Positions 54,982 through 63,130 are shown, counted from the stretch's first letter. The stretch: 64,000 bases of DNA from AB-137-C09 sp964458185 (GCA_964458185.1 CAYWFG010000006.1:1-64000); one strand, 5' to 3'. The notes: generated from the letters alone by a model not told the origin. Program-made: numbers and translations.

Positions 54982-55395
54982 TTATTTCATTGCCTCCATC
55001 ACTCTGCTGCGGTAAGTGGTATAGCAAGCCATGCATGCACTAAGCATTTGTGATTGACGCTTAATCAGCAAAGGCATGTCTTTTGCTATTGCTGCTTGTT
55101 CAATATCAAGGGCTAACTGGTGAACTTTTTGATCGGTGTTTTTAAAATCAACCATATCAGTGCCTAAGGTTGCCATGATTTTCATGCGTTGCCCCATAGA
55201 TAGCTTTTCATGATCGCTGATCGCCTTTGCTGACACCATCGCTTGATCAAAGTCACCGATTAAAATGGCATGGTTAAGGGTCGTGTAACTTTGCCCTAAT
55301 TGTTGCATCACTTCTTTAAGTGTTGCCGCGTGGGCATCTTCAGCATAGCCATTGGCAGATAATGCAATCACTGCACCCAGTAATAATTTTTTCAT
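54982..55395 (-). CDS. Cytochrome c'-like four-helix protein with CXXCY motif
   Basis: A signal peptide (residues 1-23, ending AHA) is followed by a helical domain of the cytochrome c' size, ending in SACMACYTTYRSRVMEAMK. The two cysteines (121 and 124) are where a haem c would attach, but the axial-ligand position, His in CXXCH, is Tyr125. The codons are clear (TGC ATG GCT TGC TAT), so this is no frame error. Either haem is not bound, it is bound in an unusual way, or the protein has become a haem-free bundle. It is 10 bases downstream of the DUF1302 gene. Confidence 0.75.
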   Translation of the reverse strand: MKKLLLGAVIALSANGYAEDAHAATLKEVMQQLGQSYTTLNHAILIGDFDQAMVSAKAISDHEKLSMGQRMKIMATLGTDMVDFKNTDQKVHQLALDIEQAAIAKDMPLLIKRQSQMLSACMACYTTYRSRVMEAMK

Positions 55396-55405
55396 CGTTT
55401 AGCTC

Positions 55406-56686
55406 CTAAAATGTATATTCAAATTCTGTAAAAACACGGTCATTATTAGCAAACTGACCAAAAAATCCATTGTTGCCGCCTAACATATCCAGCCCTGCGC
55501 GAAGGGCGATGTTATCGTTCCATTCATAGACCACCTTTGGTCTGAACATCCAGCTACCATCTGCCCAGTCATACAATAAAATAGCATCGGGTTTTAACTT
55601 TTCATTCAAATAATCTGTTGAAACCATTAAGCTGACAAAGCCTGATGCCTGATCTTCGGCAATGTTAGGCTTCCATTTTGATAAATGACGGATAAAAAAT
55701 TGCGGGCTGATACGCCAATTGTATTTGTTGTAATCAATCCCCACAGAGGCATTAAAGGTGGTCATCTTTTGGGTCGATGTGGCATGGGTAAAACCAATGG
55801 CATCAACGGTTTCACCAATATTGGCAGCGATTTCAGTACGCAGCACCATCGCACCAAACGCATTCGAGAACGAACCACCCACAGTGTGCATGCGGTGGTA
55901 TGCAGGGGTAATGGTTAATAACCCTGGCACAAGTTTTTTTAGCAAATTGGGGGTATCTTTCCAGCCATAATACCAGTTAAGCGAAATATCCCAGCCTGCG
56001 ATATTGCTGCGCCAAGCCATGCCTGCTTCAACATCTGACGGTCGCCACATGGGTTTGTTTGCTGCTGCTATGGCAACATTGATGCCCGCAGGTGGCAGCG
56101 GAAAACGGTATGCCCAACGTGAACCGCTAGGGGCTAACTTCACAGGGCGCGCATCGGGTACAACAATGAATTCAAATTCAGATTCCAGCCCTGCTATATC
56201 GGTATACCCATTAAGTTTTGCCGACCATAAGCCAATGCGCGAATCTAAAAAATCATCTAAAATAAATTCGCGCATATCCAAAGGGTTGATCACATCCAGC
56301 ATGCGCAAACCATCGGTTTTACCCCAAACCACTTGTTGCTGCCCGATACTGAAGTCAAAGTCATCGCCACCGTAAAGAAAATACGCTTCTTTGCTTTGCG
56401 CGTAAAAACGGTAATAGTCTTTGATGCCTTTGGTTAAGCTTGTTTTATTGGCGGCTTCAACATCCATTGCGGCATCATACCATGCCAAAAACCGCCCTCT
56501 AAACTCCCAACGGTCGCTAAGTAAAGCCTCTGGCTTAAGATCAATGCAGTTTTGAATTTTATCAAAACGTTGCTGCCCTGAAATAAAATAAGCCGTTTCG
56601 TTTTTAAGTGAGCCATGGGTCGTCCACTCCACGGCATGGGCTGAAGATGAAACGCATAGCAGTAGCATGATAAAGAGATAATTCAT
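55406..56686 (-). CDS. DUF1302-like outer-membrane beta-barrel protein
   Basis: A signal peptide (1-18, ending AHA) is followed by a chain of alternating amphipathic strands ending in an aromatic residue (EFEYTF), as in outer-membrane barrels. The stretch QQQVVWGKTDGLRMLDVINPLDMREFILDDFLDSRIGLW is the DUF1302 signature. Such proteins are usually encoded with DUF1329 and MMPL/RND genes; here only an MMPL remnant remains upstream, with a 4-base overlap. It may transport or anchor a lipid-like compound (inference). Confidence 0.85.
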   Translation of the reverse strand: MNYLFIMLLLCVSSSAHAVEWTTHGSLKNETAYFISGQQRFDKIQNCIDLKPEALLSDRWEFRGRFLAWYDAAMDVEAANKTSLTKGIKDYYRFYAQSKEAYFLYGGDDFDFSIGQQQVVWGKTDGLRMLDVINPLDMREFILDDFLDSRIGLWSAKLNGYTDIAGLESEFEFIVVPDARPVKLAPSGSRWAYRFPLPPAGINVAIAAANKPMWRPSDVEAGMAWRSNIAGWDISLNWYYGWKDTPNLLKKLVPGLLTITPAYHRMHTVGGSFSNAFGAMVLRTEIAANIGETVDAIGFTHATSTQKMTTFNASVGIDYNKYNWRISPQFFIRHLSKWKPNIAEDQASGFVSLMVSTDYLNEKLKPDAILLYDWADGSWMFRPKVVYEWNDNIALRAGLDMLGGNNGFFGQFANNDRVFTEFEYTF

Positions 56687-57009
56687 GGCACCAATTTTTT
56701 CTTACCTAGCCCCAAAAGTACAGGGAACAAATAACAATGGTTGCTAACAGTCACAGCGAGGCTCACAGGAACCATGGCGATCAAGGCTATTTGCACACGA
56801 CCGAACATCCACCAGCATAACAAGAAAATAGCCAAGACTGAAATCAGCAACGAAGTAATTTGCCTCGCGATAATCATATCAGACATACGGTTAAGCGTGA
56901 AAGCTGTACCTGCCCATTCTACTTTATAACCCTCAGATTCAGGAAACCATTGATCTGTTTTATCTTTTACTTCTGCCAGTAACAGTGCCACCGATTTGGT
57001 TCCATCCAT
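56683..57009 (-). pseudogene. Remnant of an MMPL/RND-family transporter
   Basis: Only 108 codons remain of a transporter that is normally about 750-850 residues. What is left is the end of a periplasmic domain (EWAGTAFTLNRMSDMII) and two helices (ITSLLISVLAIFLLCWWMFGRVQIALIAMVP). After that the reading turns into an unrelated-looking tail (GLGKKKLVP). The same frame is closed by TAA just upstream of the first Met, and the upstream bases are AT-rich and non-coding, so both ends have been lost. Its end overlaps the DUF1302 start by 4 bases, so the remnant may still serve for translation coupling. Confidence 0.75.
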
Positions 57010-57230
57010 CCTTATGTTGACGCATTAGCAATATTTTAATTCGTAATTTATCACTTTAAATCATTGCCATATTGTTGTCACATAAGATACGTAGGTTTAC
57101 CATTGATTCATCTTTTACAAGATTTTATATAAAGTTATCAACATAATGTGTTTTTAGCATGAACTTATTTATATTTAACTTGAAAAAGAAAGGTTTTTAA
57201 TGTTAGATTGATATTAGGAGAAAATTTACG
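57010..57230. other. AT-rich intergenic region
   Basis: Separates the MMPL remnant (- strand) from the small exported protein gene (+ strand). No RNA gene or repeat is seen. TTGAAA near 57179 with TAGATT about 18 bases on could be a weak promoter for the + strand gene. TAGGAGA is its ribosome site. Confidence 0.3.
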
Positions 57231-57461
57231 ATGAATAAAATGATTAAATCAGTGGTATTTCTTGCTGCAATTTCTTTTATTGCAGCACCTTCTTGGGCTG
57301 AAGAAAACGCTAAAAAAGAAGAAAATTTAAATCTCAAGTGCATTCAATATAAGCAAGCAGATTCAAAGGATGAAAAGGGAACCGTTTATCTGAAATGTAT
57401 TCCTGCTAAAAAATCATCCGTACATGAATACCATGATAAAACAAGCAACCCATACGATTAG
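57231..57461 (+). CDS. Small exported protein of unknown function
   Basis: 76 residues with a clear signal peptide (1-23, ending SWAEE). The mature part is short, charged and has two similar stretches, LKCIQYKQADSKDEKG and LKCIPAKKSS, each with one Cys, so a single disulfide is possible. TAGGAGA stands 11 bases before the ATG. I do not recognise a family. It is surrounded by - strand genes and transcribed alone. Confidence 0.65.
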   Translation: MNKMIKSVVFLAAISFIAAPSWAEENAKKEENLNLKCIQYKQADSKDEKGTVYLKCIPAKKSSVHEYHDKTSNPYD

Positions 57462-57507
57462 TTGCAGTTAAGTCTTAGCTAACCATTGCATCGAGAAGGA
57501 TATCGGC

Positions 57508-57533
57508 TTCGCCGCTGCGAAAGCAGTGGCGAA
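57508..57533. other. Stable hairpin with GAAA tetraloop
   Basis: TTCGCCGCTGC (57508-57518) pairs with GCAGTGGCGAA (57523-57533) through 11 pairs with a single G-T wobble, closed by the tetraloop GAAA on the + strand. It lies between the convergent small-protein and DUF4438 genes. No T-run follows on either strand. Confidence 0.5.
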
Positions 57534-57541
57534 TAACGTGT

Positions 57542-58429
57542 TTACAGCGTTGAAAATCGTCCAATGCCCAACTTAGCACCTATGTTAGCATCTGGCTGGA
57601 GGACAGGAACCAATGTATCATCAAAAGAACTCATGATGGTCATCATGCCAGGGCCATGACCTGCCAGCGGTGAATCGGAATGAATAATCATGCCAATAGT
57701 CATCGCACCACGTCGGAAGGTGCGACCATAGCGATTATCATGATCTTGTACTGCAACAAAGTCACCAAAGCGCAATTGATCCAGCCCATGTTCCTTAACG
57801 ACATCAGCATCATGGCAAAGAATATCATAATCACCCGTTGTCACCGATAATGCACCGATACCCGAACCCATGGCATAATTTGGCACAATGGCATGCACGG
57901 GAACTTCAATATGACCATCAGCACGTTCGATCAGCCCCCACTTTTCAAACAAGTCAGGGTCGATGTTATAAATAGCAATATCAGGGTAATCCAATAACTT
58001 CAACCCTTGACCATAACCACGCACCAAAAATCTATCATCGTAGGTTAATTGTTCGAGGACGGCATCAGAGAAATCAAGCATCAAATGATCAACACCACCA
58101 TGATGCCCCAATACATGCCCCATGCTCCCTCGGGCAGAACCTGTAATAACACGCACCTGATTGCCACAACAAGCCAAAAACTGATAACCCGAGGCTGCTT
58201 TTTTATTGCTGTTTTTATAGGTGCTAGACACCCCCGGCTCAATATGTTCACCAGCCCAGCCAAAAACAGAGTCACCAATTTTTACATTATAGGTGATGCC
58301 ACCCGTTGAAGGCCAAGCAAAGGTTTCACCTTCTGAGCCTACTTCAAACGGTGCCCACTGATGCGCAGGTGCAACACCGCCTTGCACCCCAGTCATCACC
58401 AATTCATTTTTATTTATGCGCAGGCTCAT
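57542..58429 (-). CDS. DUF4438-family protein
   Basis: A soluble 295-residue protein. The conserved stretches include TGVQGGVAPAHQWAPFEV, PSTGGITYNVKIGDSVFGWAGEHIEPGVS, GSARGSMGHVLGHHGGVDHLMLDF and VPNYAMGSGIGA. These fit DUF4438, a family known from structure (beta-rich) but without an established reaction. The cluster of His and Gly in HVLGHHGGVDH suggests a metal site (inference). It starts 20 bases inside the 3' end of ftsB, so it is co-transcribed with cell-division and glycolysis genes. Confidence 0.78.
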   Translation of the reverse strand: MSLRINKNELVMTGVQGGVAPAHQWAPFEVGSEGETFAWPSTGGITYNVKIGDSVFGWAGEHIEPGVSSTYKNSNKKAASGYQFLACCGNQVRVITGSARGSMGHVLGHHGGVDHLMLDFSDAVLEQLTYDDRFLVRGYGQGLKLLDYPDIAIYNIDPDLFEKWGLIERADGHIEVPVHAIVPNYAMGSGIGALSVTTGDYDILCHDADVVKEHGLDQLRFGDFVAVQDHDNRYGRTFRRGAMTIGMIIHSDSPLAGHGPGMMTIMSSFDDTLVPVLQPDANIGAKLGIGRFSTL

Positions 58430-58742
58430 CGGTTTTCCTTATCATCAAAACATATTCATCAGGGTAGACGTAGCCTAATTCGCTGCGAATCACTGATTCT
58501 AAATAAGCATTATCATGGCGAAGCAATAAAATACGCTGGGCTAAATTTTCACGTGTGTTTTGAACTTGCTGTAAATCCAGTTTTAACAGATCCAGTTCTT
58601 GTTTTTCTTTCCAATACATGGGTAGACCATGATTGGAAAGAAAAACACTGTACGCCAACCAGATAATAATAACGCCACCTAAGGCAGTCACTAACCATGG
58701 TTTACGCTGAATCAGCTCAAGAATAACCAACATCTTATGCAT
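58410..58742 (-). CDS. ftsB: Cell division protein FtsB
   Basis: A septum-formation initiator-family protein: one N-terminal membrane helix (about 13-32), then a periplasmic leucine-zipper-like coiled coil (KEKQELDLLKLDLQQVQNTRENLAQRILLLRHDNAYLESVIRSELGY) and the closing YVYPDEYVL. It forms the FtsQLB complex at the divisome. 110 residues is usual. It follows eno, the conserved kdsA-eno-ftsB order. A later Met (58733) is a possible start. Confidence 0.92.
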   Translation of the reverse strand: MHKMLVILELIQRKPWLVTALGGVIIIWLAYSVFLSNHGLPMYWKEKQELDLLKLDLQQVQNTRENLAQRILLLRHDNAYLESVIRSELGYVYPDEYVLMIRKTDEPAHK

Positions 58743-58779
58743 GGGTTACACCAATAGCCATTTCTTTATGAACAAACAA

Positions 58780-59352
58780 TCAAGAAAAAGCAGTTTTTCC
58801 TGCATAGCGGGCAGCCACGCCAAGCTCTTCTTCGATGCGCAATAACTGATTGTATTTTGCCATACGGTCGGTACGCGAGGCTGAACCTGATTTGATTTGC
58901 CCTGTACCCAATGCCACCGCAAGATCAGCGATGCTGGTATCTTCGGTTTCACCTGAACGGTGAGAAATCATGCAGCGGTAATTGGCACGGTGTGCCATGT
59001 TCACAGCATTCATTGTTTCAGTTAAGGTGCCAATTTGATTAACTTTTACCAGCAGTGCATTGGCAATATTCTTTTCAATGCCTTCGGCTAAAATGCTAGG
59101 GTTGGTAACAAACAAATCATCACCGACCAATTGAATGCGTTGACCTAATCGTTCGGTTAATAGCTTCCAACCATCCCAATCGTTTTCATCTAAACCATCT
59201 TCAATCGACACTAGGGGGTATTGACGACACAATGAGTCAAACATATCAATCATGCCAGCGGCATCCAAGATGCGATTTTCGCCCGCTAAATGGTATTGAC
59301 CATCACGGTAAAATTCTGAAGCTGCAATATCAGAAGCAAGCACAATATCATC
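58780..59352 (-). CDS. eno: Enolase, C-terminal part (cut by assembly gap)
   Basis: Interconverts 2-phosphoglycerate and phosphoenolpyruvate. The visible 190 residues begin DDIVLASDIAASEFYRDGQYHLAGE, with the first Mg ligand Asp. They contain PLVSIEDGLDENDWDGW, QLVGDDLFVTNP, the catalytic-Lys strand ALLVKVNQIGTLTET, and SHRSGETEDTSIADLAV and IKSGSASRTDRMAKYNQLLRIEEEL at the C-terminus. Comparison with the usual length of about 430 shows that about 240 N-terminal residues are missing in the run of N at 59353-59452. Confidence 0.95.
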   Translation of the reverse strand, partial: DDIVLASDIAASEFYRDGQYHLAGENRILDAAGMIDMFDSLCRQYPLVSIEDGLDENDWDGWKLLTERLGQRIQLVGDDLFVTNPSILAEGIEKNIANALLVKVNQIGTLTETMNAVNMAHRANYRCMISHRSGETEDTSIADLAVALGTGQIKSGSASRTDRMAKYNQLLRIEEELGVAARYAGKTAFS

Positions 59353-59452
59353 NNNNNNNNNNNNNNNNNNNNNNNNNNNNNNNNNNNNNNNNNNNNNNNN
59401 NNNNNNNNNNNNNNNNNNNNNNNNNNNNNNNNNNNNNNNNNNNNNNNNNNNN
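59353..59452. other. Run of 100 N (scaffold gap)
   Basis: Exactly 100 N, the usual placeholder for a gap of unknown size. It joins the middle of kdsA to the middle of eno. The missing parts of the two genes (about 40 and 240 codons) mean that the true gap is about 0.8-0.9 kb. Confidence 0.95.
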
Positions 59453-60174
59453 GGGTCAGGGTGAACTTCCATAAACACTGCTGCCACACCCGTAGCAACG
59501 GCTGCCCGCGCCAACCCCGGTACAAAATCACGATTGCCACCTGTTGCACCGCCTAAACCACCCGGTTGCTGCACCGAATGCGTGGCATCAAACACCACAG
59601 GCGCACCAAATTCACGCATCACCAGCAACGAGCGCATATCTGAAACCAAATTATTGTAGCCAAAACTTGCGCCACGCTCGCAGAGCATGATGTCAGGATT
59701 GCCTGTGGCACGCGCTTTATCCAATACATGCTTCATATCCCACGGGGCAAGAAACTGCCCTTTCTTGATATTGACAGGTTTATTTGCTGCGGCAACGGCA
59801 GTGATGAAGTCGGTTTGGCGGCATAAAAAAGCGGGTGTTTGCAATATGTCGGCAACCTCAGCCACTGCGGCAATTTGTTCAACTTCATGCACGTCGGTGA
59901 TAATGGGCAGATGAAGTTCATCGCGCACACGCTGCAAGATACGCAAGCCTTCATCCAGACCTGGCCCACGGAAACCATCTTTGCTGGTGCGGTTGGCTTT
60001 ATCAAAGCTGGATTTAAAAATCACAGCCACACCCACATCCGCAGCCATCGTTTGAATGCGTGCTGCGACTTCAAGGGTAAAGTCTTCCCCCTCAATCACA
60101 CAAGGCCCCGCCATGATAACAAGAGGGGAATCATTGCCAATCGTCATATCTGCAATGCAAATTTGCTGTGTCAT
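59453..60174 (-). CDS. kdsA: Kdo-8-phosphate synthase, N-terminal part (cut by assembly gap)
   Basis: Condenses arabinose 5-phosphate with phosphoenolpyruvate for LPS Kdo. The visible 240 residues include VIMAGPCVIEGEDFTLEVA, FKSSFDKANRTSKDGFRGPG, DVHEVEQIAAVAEVADILQTPAFLCRQTDF, NIKKGQFLAPWDM and FDATHSVQQPGG, and stop at FMEVHPD. About 40 C-terminal residues lie in the N run. ATG 60174 with AAGGAA upstream starts a normal MTQQICI N-terminus; the open frame further upstream is not coding. It diverges from guaA. Confidence 0.95.
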
Positions 60175-60394
60175 GGTATGGATTCCTTCATTAAGCCTTA
60201 CTGTAAAAAAGCGGCACGGTAACAGAAGGGATGATGTCTTACTAGCTGATGTTAAGACTATCGTTGATTCGTCTTTTGGGTTGAGAAAGATTGATTGAAA
60301 ACAAAAATGCAAACATCAGTTATCAAATACCTTCAATCTTCCGAATCTTTATGTGCGTGTTAGGCTACGCCTTTTTTAACCAATAGGTGGATAA
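60175..60394. other. Divergent intergenic region kdsA/guaA
   Basis: 220 bases with no gene. They must carry the promoters for kdsA-eno-ftsB (-) and guaA (+), but no pair of boxes is convincing. A short pair CTGATGTTA (60246) and AACATCAG (60312) resembles the ends of the MITE-like elements but is degenerate and only 74 bp apart. No purine riboswitch-like fold was recognised upstream of guaA. Confidence 0.3.
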
Positions 60395-61933
60395 ATGGAA
60401 CGTATACTCATCCTTGATTTTGGCTCGCAATACACGCAGTTAATTGCGCGGCGTATTCGTGATGCCCATGTGTATTGTGAAATATTACCAGGCACAGTAT
60501 CTGCGACAACCATTCATGACTTTCAGGCGCAAGGGGTGATTCTTTCTGGTGGACCTGATTCGGTGCTGGATGAAGGGTCATTGCGTGTTGATCCTTGTGT
60601 GTTCAGCTTGGGTGTACCTGTGCTTGGTATTTGCTATGGTATGCAATTGATGACCCACATGCTCGGCGGCACGGTGGGTAAAGCAACGCACCGTGAATAT
60701 GGTCGCGCTCATGTAAATATTGATGACCATCAGGGTTTGTTGAGTTCATTAGCTGGGCTAGATGGCTTTGAGGCTTGGATGAGTCATGGCGATCGTATTG
60801 AGCAGCCTCCTACAGGTTTTGTTAACATTGCCCACACAGCCAATGCACCTCATGCGGCAATGGCAGATCATGAGCGGCGTTTTTACGGCTTACAGTTTCA
60901 CCCAGAGGTGGTGCATACACCGCAAGGCGCGACGCTATTAACCTACTTTGTGCGTCATCTATGTGCTTGCCACGGCACTTGGACGATGGGTTCTTACCTT
61001 GATCAAGCGAAGCAAAGTATTCGTGCGCAAGTCGGCGATAAAAAAGTCATTTGCGCACTTTCTGGCGGCGTGGATTCTTCTGTTGCTGCGGTATTGATCC
61101 ACGAAGCACTTGGCGATCAATTAACCTGCGTGTTTGTTAACAATGGCATGCTACGCCTTGGTGAAGCCGAAAAGGTTCAACAGGTTTTCCGTGAACAATT
61201 TAACATCCATTTGGATTACGTCGAAGCAGAACAGCGTTTTCTTGATTTATTGGCTAGCATTACTGACCCTGAAGAAAAACGAAAACGCATTGGTCATGCG
61301 TTCATTGAAATTTTTGATGAAGAAGCAACAGCTATCGGGCAAGTTGACTTCTTGGCGCAAGGCACGCTGTACCCTGATGTGATTGAATCGGTTTCTGTCA
61401 AAGGAAAATCAGCAGTGATCAAAAGCCATCATAATGTTGGCGGTCTGCCCGATGAGATGGCAATGGCATTGGTTGAACCCTTGCGTGAGTTATTTAAAGA
61501 TGAAGTGCGTGAACTAGGGCGTGAACTGGGCATACCTGAAGATATTATCGGTCGCCAGCCATTTCCAGGACCTGGCTTGGCGATTCGTTGTTTGGGCGAA
61601 GTGACGGCTGAGCGATTGATTATTTTACGTCTCGCCGATGCGATTGTCTTAGAAGAAATAAAATCTGCTGGACTCTATCAACAAATTTGGCAAAGTTTCG
61701 CCGTCTTATTGCCTGTAAAGTCGGTGGGAGTCATGGGTGATGAACGCACCTATGAATCGTGCATTGCGATTCGTTCAGTGGAATCACTCGATGGCATGAC
61801 GGCAGACTTTTCACCCCTTCCACATGAATTATTGGGTCGTCTATCGAACCGTATTATTAATGAAGTTCAAGGGGTGAATCGAGTTGTCTATGACATCACC
61901 TCCAAACCACCAGGTACTATAGAATGGGAGTAA
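60395..61933 (+). CDS. guaA: GMP synthase (glutamine-hydrolysing)
   Basis: Converts XMP to GMP. The class I glutamine amidotransferase domain has LDFGSQYTQLIARRIRD, Cys80 in LGICYGMQLM and the His/Glu pair in FHPEV. The ATP-pyrophosphatase domain has the PP-loop ALSGGVDSSVAA. The dimerisation domain ends with RQPFPGPGLAIRCLGEVT and DITSKPPGTIEWE. Full length at 512 residues. No guaB is adjacent. It is followed after 2 bases by the FKBP gene. Confidence 0.96.
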   Translation: MERILILDFGSQYTQLIARRIRDAHVYCEILPGTVSATTIHDFQAQGVILSGGPDSVLDEGSLRVDPCVFSLGVPVLGICYGMQLMTHMLGGTVGKATHREYGRAHVNIDDHQGLLSSLAGLDGFEAWMSHGDRIEQPPTGFVNIAHTANAPHAAMADHERRFYGLQFHPEVVHTPQGATLLTYFVRHLCACHGTWTMGSYLDQAKQSIRAQVGDKKVICALSGGVDSSVAAVLIHEALGDQLTCVFVNNGMLRLGEAEKVQQVFREQFNIHLDYVEAEQRFLDLLASITDPEEKRKRIGHAFIEIFDEEATAIGQVDFLAQGTLYPDVIESVSVKGKSAVIKSHHNVGGLPDEMAMALVEPLRELFKDEVRELGRELGIPEDIIGRQPFPGPGLAIRCLGEVTAERLIILRLADAIVLEEIKSAGLYQQIWQSFAVLLPVKSVGVMGDERTYESCIAIRSVESLDGMTADFSPLPHELLGRLSNRIINEVQGVNRVVYDITSKPPGTIEWE

Positions 61934-61935
61934 AC

Positions 61936-62703
61936 ATGAAAAAACGTTATTTATTGCTGGGCGCGACTGCCGTTGCACTGATGCTGGCTAGTGGCTGCGA
62001 TAAACCATCCGAGCCGGGGACACCTGCTGCTAAAGTTGCTGATCACGCAGCAACACATGAGCAAAAAGAAAGCACCCCAACACTGACATCCGATATGGAT
62101 AAAGTCAGCTATGCTGTTGGCATGGATATTGGTAATTCATTGAAAACATTGGGGGCAGATATTAACCGTGAGGCCTTGTTTTTAGGCATTAATGGCGAAC
62201 TTGATGGTACACCAGCCTTGATTAAGCCCGAAGAAGCAGCAGCTGCCAAACAAGCGTTTTTCAAAAAACGGGCGGATGATGCCAACAAAGAACGGCTTGC
62301 CGCAGCGAAGGGAAATATCGCAGCAGGTGAGAAATTCCGCGCTGAATATGCCAAAGGAGACAACGTGAAAACAACAGACAGTGGTCTAATGTATGAAGTA
62401 TTAACAGAAGGCAAAGGTGACAAGCCCAAAGCAACTGATAAAGTAACGGTACACTACAAGGGTACATTGATGGATGGCACAGAGTTTGATTCATCGTACA
62501 AACGCGGGCAACCAGCGACATTCCCGCTTAATGGTGTCATTAAAGGTTGGACAGAAGGCGTGCAATTGATGACGGTTGGTAGTAAATATAAATTTGTGAT
62601 TTCCCCTGAATTAGCGTATGGTGCTAATGGTGCAGGCAAGCTTATTGGTCCTGATGCAACGTTGATCTTTGAAGTTGAACTGTTAAGTATTGGCAATAAA
62701 TAA
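61936..62703 (+). CDS. FKBP-type peptidyl-prolyl isomerase lipoprotein
   Basis: A lipoprotein signal (MKKRYLLLGATAVALMLASGC, lipobox LASGC, Cys at 21) is followed by a dimerisation FKBP_N domain (DMDKVSYAVGMDIGNSLKTLGADINREALF, long helix with EEAAAAKQAFF). The FKBP_C catalytic domain has VTVHYKGTLMDGTEFDSSYKRGQPATFPL and VIKGWTEGVQLMTVGSKYKFVISPELAYG. This is the Mip/FkpA architecture, a periplasmic folding helper. ATG 61936 is selected by GGGAG upstream. A strong terminator follows. Confidence 0.93.
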   Translation: MKKRYLLLGATAVALMLASGCDKPSEPGTPAAKVADHAATHEQKESTPTLTSDMDKVSYAVGMDIGNSLKTLGADINREALFLGINGELDGTPALIKPEEAAAAKQAFFKKRADDANKERLAAAKGNIAAGEKFRAEYAKGDNVKTTDSGLMYEVLTEGKGDKPKATDKVTVHYKGTLMDGTEFDSSYKRGQPATFPLNGVIKGWTEGVQLMTVGSKYKFVISPELAYGANGAGKLIGPDATLIFEVELLSIGNK

Positions 62704-62713
62704 ACGTTAATCG

Positions 62714-62761
62714 AACGCCTTTGGAGAGTGGACTTTATCGCTCTGAAGGCGTTTGATTTTT
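62714..62761 (+). terminator. Rho-independent terminator after guaA-FKBP
   Basis: AACGCCTT (62714-62721) pairs with AAGGCGTT (62746-62753), and inside it AGAG pairs with CTCT. The stem is followed at once by TTTGATTTTT. A classic intrinsic terminator that isolates the toxin-antitoxin locus downstream. Confidence 0.85.
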
Positions 62762-62770
62762 ATGAGATTA

Positions 62771-62799
62771 TTGACTAAAATACGTCAAAGACGTATAGT
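62771..62799 (+). promoter_or_regulatory. Promoter with built-in operator for the toxin-antitoxin locus
   Basis: TTGACT (62771-62776) and TATAGT (62794-62799) are exactly 17 bases apart. The spacer and -10 edge contain the perfect inverted repeat TACGTC-AAA-GACGTA (62781-62795), an ideal site for the downstream HTH antitoxin to block polymerase. The toxin ATG (62807) is only 7 bases after the -10 box, so the message would be leaderless or nearly so. Confidence 0.7.
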
Positions 62800-62806
62800 G
62801 TGGCAT

Positions 62807-63130
62807 ATGGTTATTGTTGAAACTACGATTTTCACTCGAAAAATTAAACATTTAATGGATGATGATAGCTATTAAAAATTACAGCATTCACTTATTACCA
62901 CGCCACATGTGGGGAAAATAATTCAAGGTAGTGGCGGAATACGAAAAATTTGTTGGAATAGTAATGGAAAAGGTAAACGTGCAGGATCACGTTTAATTTA
63001 TTATTGGGCAGTAAATAAAAATCAAATTTTTATGCTTTTTGCTTATGCAAAAAACGAATGCAGTGATTTAACAAAAGATCAGTTATCGACACTTAAAAAA
63101 CTTGTTGCGCAGGAGTTTGAAAATGAATAA
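62807..63130 (+). pseudogene. RelE/HigB-type toxin interrupted by one in-frame stop
   Basis: Read from ATG 62807 the frame gives MVIVETTIFTRKIKHLMDDDSY, then TAA (62873-62875), then continues without shift as KLQHSLITTPHVGKIIQGSGGIRKICWN...KGKRAGSRLIYYW...IFMLFAYAKNECSDLTKDQLSTLKKLVAQEF. The two parts together are a complete RelE-fold toxin of the type paired with NadS antitoxins (about 107 codons), including GGIRKI, RxxY and AYAKNE motifs. A single base change restores the gene. A restart at GTG 62909 could make only the C-terminal 73 residues. Either an inactivated toxin or a sequencing error. It overlaps the antitoxin gene by 8 bases. Confidence 0.8.

Noticed and set aside
58780..60312. 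Single 510-codon KdsA-enolase fusion protein
   Set aside because: The frame passes through 100 N; both halves are truncated at the gap, so the fusion is an assembly artefact.
60246..60319. Third copy of the CTGATGTTACGCA element
   Set aside because: Only 8-9 bases of each end match, the spacing is 74 bp, and there is no target duplication. It may be a degenerate relic or chance.
60320..60394. Purine riboswitch upstream of guaA
   Set aside because: No three-way-junction pattern or conserved loop bases could be seen; the region is short and without stable pairing.
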